Source of the DNA: an uncultured Leucobacter sp.
GTDB lineage: Bacteria > Actinomycetota > Actinomycetes > Actinomycetales > Microbacteriaceae
DNA length: 52,997 nucleotides
Assembly (NCBI GenBank): GCA_937967375.1
Contig: CALCJF010000031.1
Location: 1 to 52,997 of the forward strand
Direction: 5' to 3'
Made by a program: the position numbers and the translations under genes. Below are positions 1 to 7,584 of the stretch, in pieces. Position 1 is the stretch's first letter; every line of letters starts with the position of its first letter. Below the pieces are notes generated by a model. The model saw nothing but the letters and a program-made list of their open reading frames with translations, did not search any database and had not been told where the DNA came from.

Positions 1-196
1 CGCCGCCGGCGGCGACGAGGATGAAACCGAGCGCCACCGCCGCCGCGCCGGGCGTCGCCCACCAGCTGGCGAAGCGGAACAGCACCAGCCAGGTGGCGAG
101 CACCACCGCGGCGGCGACCGGCAACCGGGAGAGCGCCACGAAGGGGGCGAGGCAGAGCTTCATCAACACGCCGGCGAGCATGGCGGCGGCGATATC
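1..196 (-). pseudogene. BenE-family benzoate/H+ symporter, internal fragment
   Basis: Reading the minus strand from about 196 down to the window edge gives an open frame of hydrophobic residues (ATG at 181, 60 codons to the edge). The segment AAAMLAGVLMKLCLAPF, followed by a second helix and VALGFILVAAGG, resembles the central part of BenE/YdcO-type benzoate symporters as I remember them, where IP-x-x-(L/I)-A-x-AMLAG-(I/V)-L opens a helix pair. The N-terminal half of such a protein is missing: the similarity begins abruptly at about 196, where the frame upstream reads a stop that belongs to the neighbouring Abi fragment. The rest may continue beyond the left edge. It is either a gene remnant or one side of a mis-joined assembly. 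The local GC looks higher than in the flanking island. Confidence 0.5.
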
Positions 197-325
197 TCAC
201 TCCCACACGTAAAGCTCCCGGGCAAGTGTTCGATCGCCGCCCGATTCACCGAGATAGGTGTCCAGACGGTCGACAGAAATAGCGGCCTCGAGAGCCCCAA
301 ACTGAAGGTCGCCGTCTGTCGTCAT
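197..325 (-). pseudogene. Abi-family (abortive infection) protein, N-terminal fragment
   Basis: A 42-codon minus-strand frame starts at ATG 325 and ends at TGA 197-199. Residues 14-41 (AAISVDRLDTYLGESGGD followed by RTLARELYVW) match the opening of actinobacterial Abi-like proteins, which typically read I-S-x-x-R-L-x-x-Y-L-x-x-x-G-G-D and then an L-Y-x-W-N helix. The full family is about 200 or more residues, so only the first fifth is left. It stops at the same point where the BenE-like sequence begins. A possible extended -10 (TAGTATAAG) lies just before the ATG. The family is associated with phage exclusion, but this remnant cannot be functional. Confidence 0.55.
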
Positions 326-411
326 AGCGCTTATACTAGGCGCGTAGTCCCCGGATCTGGCCTCTCCCGACCTGAGCGTTGAAGCCTCCGGGGTTCTTTC
401 TTTTCTTCGAT

Positions 412-437
412 TGTGATGTCCCAGGAGATCGGTGACA
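412..437. repeat. Probable terminal end of an IS481-type element
   Basis: The sequence TGTGATGTCCCAGGAGATC, continuing GGTGACAC, lies just beyond the C-terminal end of the decayed transposase. It has the TG(T)GATGTC...GACAC form common at IS481-family ends. No matching copy was found by eye on the far side near 1030-1060, which fits an element that has lost its other end. Confidence 0.35.
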
Positions 438-454
438 CTTCATGCACTAAGACA

Positions 455-983
455 TCAGTGACACTCTCGTTTCTCCCTTGCGTTTTCCGTACGGCTGACC
501 ACTTCCGATCTGCTTGACCCACCCTCGGGCCAGGCATGCTCGATGAGAAGATCACTATCGCAGCCGAAGAGCATCACCGCTTTGCCGCTCTCAACGACGT
601 AGACGGTGTCCCCGGCGAGGAACCGGGCGATCTGGAACTGGATCCCTCGCACCCTGACCATGCCTGCAGAACGCACTCGCGCTACTCGGAGCTCGTCCTG
701 ATCCGATGCTGTGTGTTCGCCTGCGTGCGAGGAACTGACCGCGCTGACTTCTGCCCCGGCGGACGGGGCGGTATCGCTTTCGGCGTGGCTTACCATGCCT
801 GCAACGGAGTGATCCTGTCCGGCAGTGCCTGATGTGGGCACGCTCTTCGTTGTAGATCAGATCGAACATATCGGCTTGCGCCTGAAGCTCAGCGATCGTT
901 CCCACGAGTGCTTGTTGGTCCAGGTATCTGAACAAGGTCTGGTGTGTCACACTCCAGTTGACACGACCCAAACATCGCACCAA
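455..983 (-). pseudogene. IS481-family transposase remnant (C-terminal part, frameshifted)
   Basis: Read on the minus strand, the piece near 960-840 gives HQTLFRYLDQQALVGTIAEL and then FDLIYNEERAH, the end of the integrase (DDE) core of IS481-type transposases. A shift to the next frame continues with HQALPDRITPLQAW, which is interrupted by a TAA stop and then ATPKA. A further shift gives the C-terminal tail with VRVRGIQFQIARFLAGDTVY and LLIEHAWPEGG, ending at the stop at 455. At least two frameshifts and one stop are therefore needed to join the family pattern. The N-terminal helix-turn-helix and most of the catalytic core are absent. The element is dead. Its position between an Abi fragment and an intact STAND gene marks this as a region of past insertions and deletions. 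Confidence 0.65.
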
Positions 984-1104
984 ACGTGTACGAGGTGGGG
1001 TGGGCTGCTACCGTGAAGAACGCGGCATGAAATCTATCTGACATCGTGTCCGAGAACTTGGGCAAGGCCAGTCAGCCTCAGAAGATAGCGGGGACAAGGA
1101 AAAC

Positions 1105-4100
1105 GTGACGGTGAATGGATCAGGCGGCGCTGGTGCATCTGCCGGCTACCGTTACCAACATTTGGTGACCGTCGAAACGCTCCTGGAACTCTTCGAAACG
1201 AATCCCACCGGGACTTGGCTCCTGGGTGTGGATCTTCGAGGACAAGATTCGGCGGACTATGTGGTTCTTCCGCACGAGGGTGCTCCACCGACCGTCGCCG
1301 TGCAGGTGAAGTCATCGATGCTGAATTCCTCCACACGGTTGACGCGTCCGCAGGTCAAGGGCATTCTCCTCGCGCTCAGTCAGGAACACCCAAATGCGGA
1401 ACGGTACGAGATCAGGACCAATCGGGTGCTGACTGATCCGGCCACTGTTCTGGCCGGCACTTTGGGCGCACATGATGCCGTCATGCAGGATCAGTCTGAC
1501 ATTCCTGCTGAAATCAGATATCGTGCTTCCCTGCGACAGGATCTGGGCGAGACGATCGGTTCTGTTCTTGCCCGTCTTCACGCAAGAATCTCCCGCTACC
1601 GGGCGGGAATCGGTGCGGAGATCGCTGAGAACATCGTTGAGCTTGTGATTTCGCGGTTTCGTGATCTTGTGGATGAGTGCGCAACCTCACCAACGAACCA
1701 GTACCTGACCGCGAGCCGTGTGGCTCAGATCCTTCGACTGCCGGGACAGACCCTTGCGCAGACTACCGGTGGGCGCACGTTCGGGCGACTTCTGGGCTTC
1801 CCCGAGGCTGACCTGCTCCCGCGCATAGAGGTCGATGCGTTTCTCGACGATGTGTTCCCCACCGCAGCCGTCCACGGCGGTGCGCCGGCACTCACCGCGA
1901 TTGTTGGGCCGTCGGGAATCGGGAAATCAAGCGCGGTGGTTTCCTGGGTGCGCAGACATGCAGATCGGTACTATGCAGTCATCTGGCTGAGAGCCGGATC
2001 TGCAGAGGTCGTAGATGCTCAGGTTCCGAGCCTCCTGGCTGACCTAGGCGAGACCGTGGCCGTCGACGAGTGTTCCTTTGCAAGCGTTGCTGCTGTTCTC
2101 CAGCGAATGCCGTATCCCTGGCTGCTGATCGTTGACGGCGTCGGCGGCTTCGATGACGCACGACGGTACCTTCCGAGTTCCGGGTACGGTCAGATCGTCA
2201 TCACCACGCAGGATGGAAACTGGCCACCCTCAGCGTCGCCGCACCTGAATCTCGGAATACTCACGCCGCCTGCTGCCCGTCAGTTGATCTCGCATCGGCT
2301 CAAGACGGTCTCCCTGTCAGACGAACGCCAGGTGGAAGCCGTTGACGAACTGGCAACCGCGTTGGGGATGTGGCCGCTTGCGATTGATTCTGCCTGTCAT
2401 TGGATCGTGCGACGGGGCGGAGATCTCAGCGCCGCGGAGAGCTTTCTGGAAGCCTCATCCAAGATTGATCTCGACGATGAGTTCTCTATTCCCGGAGGTT
2501 ACCCGCACACGGCTGTAGCGGCGATCCGCCTCACTTGGGATGATCTGTCAGCTCGGGCACGCCGCTACCTGCTGCTTGCGCTCATTGCAGGTGGGGATGG
2601 GGTTCCCGTCGACCTACTTGCGGCGGCCGAACGAGAGTTCCCTGTCACCGCAGAACCTGACGAGCGAGAGCTCGAGGCGCTCTTGTCGGAACTGTTTGCC
2701 ACCTCCTTGGTACAAAGATTCATCACGGACACCTCAGGTCTCAATCGAACAGGAACCGAGGTAGTCACACTCCACGAAGCACTCAAAGTTGTAGCAAACG
2801 GGCGTCTCACCTACAGTGCGGGCCACGTCGCAGTTCTCGGCCGCGCCTTTGAATCGCAACTGCTTGCGCTTCTCGACGAGATGCAGTTCGCCACAGCGAG
2901 TGTGTACCTGCCGGCTGCGGAACATTTCCTAGCCAGCCTCTCCGATTGGCCATTCGAAGAGAAGCTGCCGTATTCCACGCTCTTTCACAACATCGGCAAC
3001 CTGTGTTTCGCTCGCGGTCAGGAACAAACTGCGGCTATCTGGTCGAGTCATGCGGCCGCAATCTACCTGGATAGCCTGGCGCAGGCCACGGCGCCCAGTC
3101 CAAAACTAGTCGAGTATTTTCTGAGCTCGAACTCCCAAACGATCGAAGCGCTCCTCAGAGCTGAAATGCCCGACGGTATCCCGTTGTTGCTCCGAAATGT
3201 CGCTGAGGTTCTGACCGAGTGGCCAGAGTTCCGTAAGTTCGACTTCGCACAGGACTCCATCGGTTATGGTCTGAAAGTTCTCAAGACCATTCCTCGCGAT
3301 CATCATGGACTTGCGAAACAATTACAGCAGCTCCAGATCTCCGGGGAAGCGCAGGCCGCTGCGTCGTCAGCCACCCCCTATTCTCTCTGGTCCCGCCGTC
3401 TGCAGGAAGCCACCGAGCGGGCAGTCGGCCTGATGTCGCGTGAACGGTGGCATGAAGCAATGGACCAATTCTTCCGCGCCGCAAACCTCGCTCAGGAACA
3501 AGCGATTTCTCAGTATGAGATTGTCGATGCGGGCATCGCAGTCGGTGCGTGCTTCTCCATGAGCCGTTCGGTTCGAGGGCTCGCGACAGTCCCGCAGCAG
3601 TGGCAATCCGCATGGGAACGATATCTGGAATGGATCGGAGGACTGGAAGAGGATTTGCCACCGCATCAGCGGGCTCGCATCGATATCGTCCTTGGTGGTA
3701 TCGACCCGAATCTCGCCCCTCCGCTTTCCGAGTCTCTGTCCAACCTCCGACAGCATTCCGAGTGGCCACTCACCGAAGAAGAGATCACAGAGTGGAGCCT
3801 GCTGGCGGAGTCCAGTCTCGCCGACCGGGCCCGCGATTCCCGGTGGGAATGGCTACTGGGTGGGGTAGGCAGCGAGGACACGGGAGCGGAGATCTTTCAA
3901 AACCTCAACGGCGGGAGCGAAATCCGCATCTGGCCGTTCTGGAACAGCGGTTACTTGGGATTGGGATTCGTCAACGTGAGCGCCCGGCTCTTCAAAGACG
4001 GTCGATGGCATGATCCTCAGCCGGAAGCATTGGAGCAGGCCGGTTTCCCAACCTGCAAATCGGCCGCCGATCGGGCGACAGTCACGAGTGGCTGGATCGT

Positions 4101-4311
4101 TGAGATCAGAGATGACGATCTCGAACTGCAAGGTCCGGATGGGATCGTATGGCTCTCGATGGACCTTGCCGAATGGTCCGGTGATCCTTGGGTGAGAGAT
4201 GTGCGCCAAGCTCGTGTGCTGTACATCATCTATGCGGACCTGGGTGACGCAGATGTGAGCATTCTGTCACAGACACCGCTGCAGGGGTTCTTTCAGGTGC
4301 GACATCTGTGA
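1105..4311 (+). CDS. STAND NTPase with N-terminal PD-(D/E)XK/DUF4297-like nuclease domain, putative anti-phage protein
   Basis: A 1068-aa protein, GTG start preceded by GGGACAAGGA at 4 bases. Residues 8-70 show a restriction-endonuclease-type signature similar to Cap4/DUF4297: GYRYQ (14-18), E24 in the first helix, DSADYVV with D51, and QVK (67-69). Residues 265-275 are a Walker A (IVGPSGIGKS, K274). LLIVDGV (340-346, D344) is the Walker B; IVITTQD (364-370) sits where NB-ARC proteins have their TTR motif; GMWPLAI (421-427) matches the NB-ARC GLPLA motif. A winged-helix-like segment follows (475-510). The rest is helical with TPR-like pieces near 627-656 and around 770-790, then a C-terminal domain of about 150 residues that I do not recognise. 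Bacterial STAND proteins of this plan sense a phage product with the C-terminal region and activate the N-terminal effector; here that would be DNA cleavage. GC is lower (about 55% in a sampled line) than in the core genes. Family placement is confident, the target is unknown. Confidence 0.75.
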   Translation: MTVNGSGGAGASAGYRYQHLVTVETLLELFETNPTGTWLLGVDLRGQDSADYVVLPHEGAPPTVAVQVKSSMLNSSTRLTRPQVKGILLALSQEHPNAERYEIRTNRVLTDPATVLAGTLGAHDAVMQDQSDIPAEIRYRASLRQDLGETIGSVLARLHARISRYRAGIGAEIAENIVELVISRFRDLVDECATSPTNQYLTASRVAQILRLPGQTLAQTTGGRTFGRLLGFPEADLLPRIEVDAFLDDVFPTAAVHGGAPALTAIVGPSGIGKSSAVVSWVRRHADRYYAVIWLRAGSAEVVDAQVPSLLADLGETVAVDECSFASVAAVLQRMPYPWLLIVDGVGGFDDARRYLPSSGYGQIVITTQDGNWPPSASPHLNLGILTPPAARQLISHRLKTVSLSDERQVEAVDELATALGMWPLAIDSACHWIVRRGGDLSAAESFLEASSKIDLDDEFSIPGGYPHTAVAAIRLTWDDLSARARRYLLLALIAGGDGVPVDLLAAAEREFPVTAEPDERELEALLSELFATSLVQRFITDTSGLNRTGTEVVTLHEALKVVANGRLTYSAGHVAVLGRAFESQLLALLDEMQFATASVYLPAAEHFLASLSDWPFEEKLPYSTLFHNIGNLCFARGQEQTAAIWSSHAAAIYLDSLAQATAPSPKLVEYFLSSNSQTIEALLRAEMPDGIPLLLRNVAEVLTEWPEFRKFDFAQDSIGYGLKVLKTIPRDHHGLAKQLQQLQISGEAQAAASSATPYSLWSRRLQEATERAVGLMSRERWHEAMDQFFRAANLAQEQAISQYEIVDAGIAVGACFSMSRSVRGLATVPQQWQSAWERYLEWIGGLEEDLPPHQRARIDIVLGGIDPNLAPPLSESLSNLRQHSEWPLTEEEITEWSLLAESSLADRARDSRWEWLLGGVGSEDTGAEIFQNLNGGSEIRIWPFWNSGYLGLGFVNVSARLFKDGRWHDPQPEALEQAGFPTCKSAADRATVTSGWIVEIRDDDLELQGPDGIVWLSMDLAEWSGDPWVRDVRQARVLYIIYADLGDADVSILSQTPLQGFFQVRHL

Positions 4312-4585
4312 CGCAGATTTCCGGCATTCATCAGGAAGTGAAGAACACGCAGCCAGCCCGACCAGCAGTAGCGAGCATGCGGCGGGAGCTGATCTCGATT
4401 CCCGCCATTTCACGGCCTGCGTGCGGGGGCGGCGTGGCTGTCATGAAGATCAGGTGCGCTGCGTCGGCACCGACGACGAGCAACGAGCAGCAACCGCAGA
4501 CAGCCAGAAGACTGATCTGTCGAGAGGGCTACGAGGAGCAGTTCTACATGGGTTTTACGTGGCCGGTTCAAGTTCTACAACCTAA
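4312..4585. other. Non-coding stretch between STAND gene and tRNA-Pro terminator
   Basis: A 98-codon open frame starts at GTG 4308, overlapping the STAND stop, but its composition is not protein-like and it runs into the tRNA terminator. No integrase piece or repeat of the tRNA 3' end was seen here. Nothing else can be supported. Confidence 0.4.
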
Positions 4586-4619
4586 AAAGTCGCGGAAACC
4601 GTGAGGTTTCCGCGACTTT
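4586..4619 (-). terminator. Intrinsic terminator of tRNA-Pro
   Basis: A perfect 15-bp stem (AAAGTCGCGGAAACC and its complement) with a 4-base loop. On the minus strand it is followed by TTTTTAGG and lies 2 bases after the tRNA CCA end, so it ends the tRNA transcript. Confidence 0.85.
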
Positions 4620-4621
4620 CG

Positions 4622-4698
4622 TGGTCGGGATGACAGGATTTGAACCTGCGACCCCGTCGTCCCGAACGACGTGCGCTACCAAGCTGCGCCACATCCCG
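4622..4698 (-). tRNA. tRNA-Pro (anticodon CGG)
   Basis: The minus strand folds as a tRNA: acceptor CGGGATG pairs with CATCCCG, discriminator A, encoded CCA (4622-4624). The D arm contains GGCGCAGCTTGGTAGCGC and the T arm GGTTCAAATCC. The anticodon loop TTCGGGA gives anticodon CGG (4662-4664), reading proline CCG codons, which are heavily used in this GC-rich DNA. The accessory region 1-4600 lies on the 3' side of this gene, the usual side for integrated elements, but the tRNA keeps its own terminator directly after the CCA end. proS, which charges this tRNA, is also in the window. Confidence 0.95.
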
Positions 4699-4904
4699 AT
4701 GCGCCAGACCGAAGCCGAAGCGCAACGACTACTCTATCGGGTTGCTCGCGACTTCGGCGAATCGGGATCCCGCGTGCCCGCGTGCGTGCTGGCAAACGTG
4801 CCATTCCCAGGTGCCAGCTGACGCGTCTGCCAACGCACGGAGGCGGTGTAGGCAGGTATGTCTAGGCCGGTAGGCAGACGGGACGACCGGGCATGGCAGC
4901 GCCG

Positions 4905-5450
4905 CTAGCGAATGTAGACGTCGAGGTGGTTGCCGACGGTGCCTCGGTCGTAGATCTTTCCCTGGTATCCGAAGGGGGTGTCATAGACGGTGCCTTTCGG
5001 CGCTGAGCCCGCAAGCACGAGATAGCCGTCGGCGTCGGCAACATACCCGCCAACGTTCACGTGCCGACCGGGTACCTCGAGACCCTCTCCCGGCAACACT
5101 TGCTGACTGTAATAGGTGAACTTGTAGCCACCCCAATTGATCGCGCCGCGAAACATGAAGTCCTCAAGCGTGAAGAGCGCTCCAACGGGCGCACCACCGG
5201 CAGCAAGATCCTCGGCCTCTGAGATGCTCAGATCGATCGCAGGCTCGACCCCCGACGACGAGGCGAAACGCTGAGTTGCCGCACTGAATGGCGAACCGTG
5301 TGCGGAGCCGATACCGAAGGCGCTCGACATCGAGAGCGGTGCCGCGGCGACGGCCCCGAAGAACCCGACTGCCGCAATCGCAGCACCCACCTGCCGCAGA
5401 CGAAGCCGCTGGCTCACGCCGGAACTCGGGTGCATTGCTGAAGTGGACAC
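4905..5450 (-). CDS. Secreted protein with 3D-like (Asp-Asp-Asp) domain
   Basis: 181 aa with a GTG start. Residues 20-45 form a hydrophobic segment (VGAAIAAVGFFGAVAAAPLS) with AAA at the likely cleavage region, so it is probably exported. The C-terminal 85 residues carry FTYYSQQVLPGEGLEVPGR, then YVADADGYLVLAGSAPKGT, then YDRGTVGNHLDVYI. The spaced aspartates (D in ADADGY, in YDRG and in LDVYI) resemble the 3D double-psi-barrel fold found in cell-wall-associated proteins of Gram-positive bacteria (resuscitation factors, MltA relatives). This suggests a role at peptidoglycan, though no catalytic activity can be named. A TAGACT box lies at 5460-5465, 9 bases before the start. It is convergent with the tRNA side and divergent from the histidine kinase gene at 5568. 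Confidence 0.6.
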   Translation of the reverse strand: MSTSAMHPSSGVSQRLRLRQVGAAIAAVGFFGAVAAAPLSMSSAFGIGSAHGSPFSAATQRFASSSGVEPAIDLSISEAEDLAAGGAPVGALFTLEDFMFRGAINWGGYKFTYYSQQVLPGEGLEVPGRHVNVGGYVADADGYLVLAGSAPKGTVYDTPFGYQGKIYDRGTVGNHLDVYIR

Positions 5451-5567
5451 AGTGCAGCGAGTCTAACCCAGCAGCCTTGGCGGTGCCGGTGAGTTTCGGG
5501 ATAACCCGAACCCCCTTCTCGGGCTGCCTCGCTGTGCGTCGGGCGGGCGTCGCCCTACGGTGGAACC

Positions 5568-6917
5568 ATGACAGCGAATACTGCACCCCCGCCGGGTGCG
5601 AACACAGAGGCCTCTCGGCCAAGAGTCGGCTTCGGCCGCATCCTGCTCACCGTGCCGCACCTTGCGCTGCTCGGAGCGCTCGGCACAATTGCCGCGACGG
5701 TGTGCTTCTCGCTCTTGACCGCGGGCCTCGCAAGCCTCTTTGCGTTCGGCATCGGCCTCGCGGTGCTCGTCGGCCTCGTGTACGTGCTCTTCGGCATCGG
5801 CTGGTTCGAGCTTGAGCGGGTTCAGGGCCTCTACGGATTCGAAGTCGCCCCGCTGCGATTGCGTGAGCGCACACGCCCCGGCTTCGGGGGCTGGGTGCGG
5901 GCAATTTCGCGGCAGAGCATTGATGGGCGCATGTGGTCGACGATCCTCAGTTTCAGCATCGGATCGTTCTTCGGGTTGATCGTGCTTCGCCTCATGGCCA
6001 CTGCCGCCTGGAATCTTGCCATCATGGTGGGTGGCGAAGCGACCGGCGCCCTGCTTGGGCCGTGGCGCTTCTTCGGACCCGATCTTGAAGCCCTCGGGTT
6101 GTTTGGGTTCTTCGACGATCTCACCTCACCTCTCTGGTCACTGCTCGTCGCGGTGCTCGCGTTCGCTGTCGTCATCGGCCTTGCCGCGCTGCACGCCGTG
6201 ATCGTACGCGCGCTGCTCGGCACCTCGAGTCGAAGTGCCCTCGCCGCCGAGGTTCGAACGAAGAGCGCGCAGCGCGAGGGGGCGGTGCGCGCGGCAGATG
6301 TCGAGCGCACGCGCATCGAGCGTGATCTGCACGATGGGGTGCAGCCGAGACTCGTGTCGATCGGAATGACTTTGGGGCTTGCGAGTCAGAAGATCGACGA
6401 GGATCCGGCGGCCGCGAAGGCACTGATTGCCGAGGCGCACACCTCGACGAAGGCGGCGATTACCGAGCTCCGCCAGTTGGCGCGTGGCATTCACGCGTCG
6501 GTGCTCGATGACCGTGGCCTCGATGCGGCGCTTTCGGCGCTTGCCGGGCGCAGTCATATTCCCGTGCTGCTTGACGTGCGCATGGATGGGGCATCGGCAT
6601 TGCGGCAGGCTCAGGGGGTATTTCGTGACGCGGAGGCTGCGGTCTACTTCTCGATCGCGGAGGCGCTCACGAACGCGGCGAAGCATTCGCGTGCGGGGGA
6701 GTGCCGGGTCACGGTCAGGCTCCGTGACGCGGGGACTCCTCAGGCGGTGATTTGGGCTCGGGTCGAAGACAACGGTATCGGTGGCGCGACCGTGCAGCCC
6801 GGTGGCGGTCTCGACGGCATCTCAAATCGTGTGCTCGCTGCCGGTGGGCGCCTGCAACTCGACAGCCCGCAAGGCGGGCCGACTGCTCTGGAGGTGAGCG
6901 TGCCATGCGCATCCTGA
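5568..6917 (+). CDS. Membrane sensor histidine kinase (HisKA_3, NarL-type partner)
   Basis: 449 aa. The N-terminal 215 residues hold about five to six membrane segments (for example 27-52, 56-78, 125-153, 190-216) without a large extracellular loop, a layout typical of kinases that sense membrane or envelope stress. The dimerisation box ERTRIERDLHDGVQPRL carries the phospho-acceptor H255. The ATP-binding region shows the N box (FSIAEALTNAAKHS) and G box (VEDNGIGG, then GGLDGISNRV). The gene overlaps the regulator gene by 13 bases, so the two are co-transcribed. The ATG at 5568 is preceded by TACGGT and 6 bases, fitting a leaderless transcript. With the DUF4097 gene downstream it resembles a LiaFSR/VraSR-type cell-envelope response. 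The inducer is unknown. Confidence 0.85.
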   Translation: MTANTAPPPGANTEASRPRVGFGRILLTVPHLALLGALGTIAATVCFSLLTAGLASLFAFGIGLAVLVGLVYVLFGIGWFELERVQGLYGFEVAPLRLRERTRPGFGGWVRAISRQSIDGRMWSTILSFSIGSFFGLIVLRLMATAAWNLAIMVGGEATGALLGPWRFFGPDLEALGLFGFFDDLTSPLWSLLVAVLAFAVVIGLAALHAVIVRALLGTSSRSALAAEVRTKSAQREGAVRAADVERTRIERDLHDGVQPRLVSIGMTLGLASQKIDEDPAAAKALIAEAHTSTKAAITELRQLARGIHASVLDDRGLDAALSALAGRSHIPVLLDVRMDGASALRQAQGVFRDAEAAVYFSIAEALTNAAKHSRAGECRVTVRLRDAGTPQAVIWARVEDNGIGGATVQPGGGLDGISNRVLAAGGRLQLDSPQGGPTALEVSVPCAS

Positions 6918-7558
6918 TCTGCGAAGATTCGGTGCTTTTGCGAGAAGGCATTGTGCGCCTGCTCAACGATGCTGGGCATGAGGTGGTTGCGGCGCTCGCC
7001 GACACCGAGGGGCTCGAAGAAGCCGTCTCGACGAGCCACCCCGAGCTGTGCATTCTCGACGTTCGCCTGCCGCCGACATTCACTGACGAGGGCATCCGGG
7101 CAGCGCTCGCGCTGCGAGCCGCCGCACCAGATCTGCCCCTGCTGGTGCTCTCGCAGTACGTCGAGGAGCGCTACGCGAGCGAGCTGATCGCGGCGCAGGG
7201 AGGGGCCCTCGGCTACCTGCTCAAAGATCGCGTTGCCGACGTCGCTGAGTTTCTCGATTCGGTGACGAGGATCGCCCAGGGCGCGACGGTGCTCGACCCC
7301 GAGGTGGTCGCGCAACTGTTGAGCCGGCAGTCGCGCGGATCGAAGATGGCGCAGCTGACCGATCGGGAGCGCCAGGTGCTCGCACTGTTAGCCGAGGGAA
7401 AGTCGAACCAGGCGATCGCCTCGGTGCTCTACCTCTCTGAGGCGAGTATCGAGAAGCACATCACTGCGATCTTTCAAAAGCTTGGGCTTGAAGCAGACGA
7501 GCGGGGCAATCGGCGAGTGCTCGCTGCGCTTGCCCACATCGAGAACAACGGGCATTGA
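6905..7558 (+). CDS. NarL/LuxR-family response regulator
   Basis: 217 aa. The receiver domain (1-120) has the acidic pair E7/D8, phosphorylated D52 (CILDVRLP) and K107 (YLLKD). The C-terminal LuxR-type helix-turn-helix reads LTDRERQVLALLAEGKSN, then IASVLYLSEASIEKHITAIF. The ATG at 6905 is chosen because a receiver domain must start MRILICEDS; the longer open frame upstream is the kinase gene in another frame. It takes its phosphate from the kinase at 5568 and probably controls the DUF4097 gene 26 bases downstream. Confidence 0.9.
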   Translation: MRILICEDSVLLREGIVRLLNDAGHEVVAALADTEGLEEAVSTSHPELCILDVRLPPTFTDEGIRAALALRAAAPDLPLLVLSQYVEERYASELIAAQGGALGYLLKDRVADVAEFLDSVTRIAQGATVLDPEVVAQLLSRQSRGSKMAQLTDRERQVLALLAEGKSNQAIASVLYLSEASIEKHITAIFQKLGLEADERGNRRVLAALAHIENNGH

Positions 7559-7584
7559 CTGTGCAAAACGTAAGGAATGAGACG

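Noticed and set aside
349..393. CCCCGGA...TCCGGGG inverted repeat followed by a T-rich run
   Set aside because: Only 7 bp with a loop of about 30 bases; too weak to call a terminator.
4308..4604. 98-codon frame overlapping the STAND stop
   Set aside because: It lacks a ribosome-binding site, has no protein-like hydrophobic pattern and runs into the tRNA-Pro terminator.
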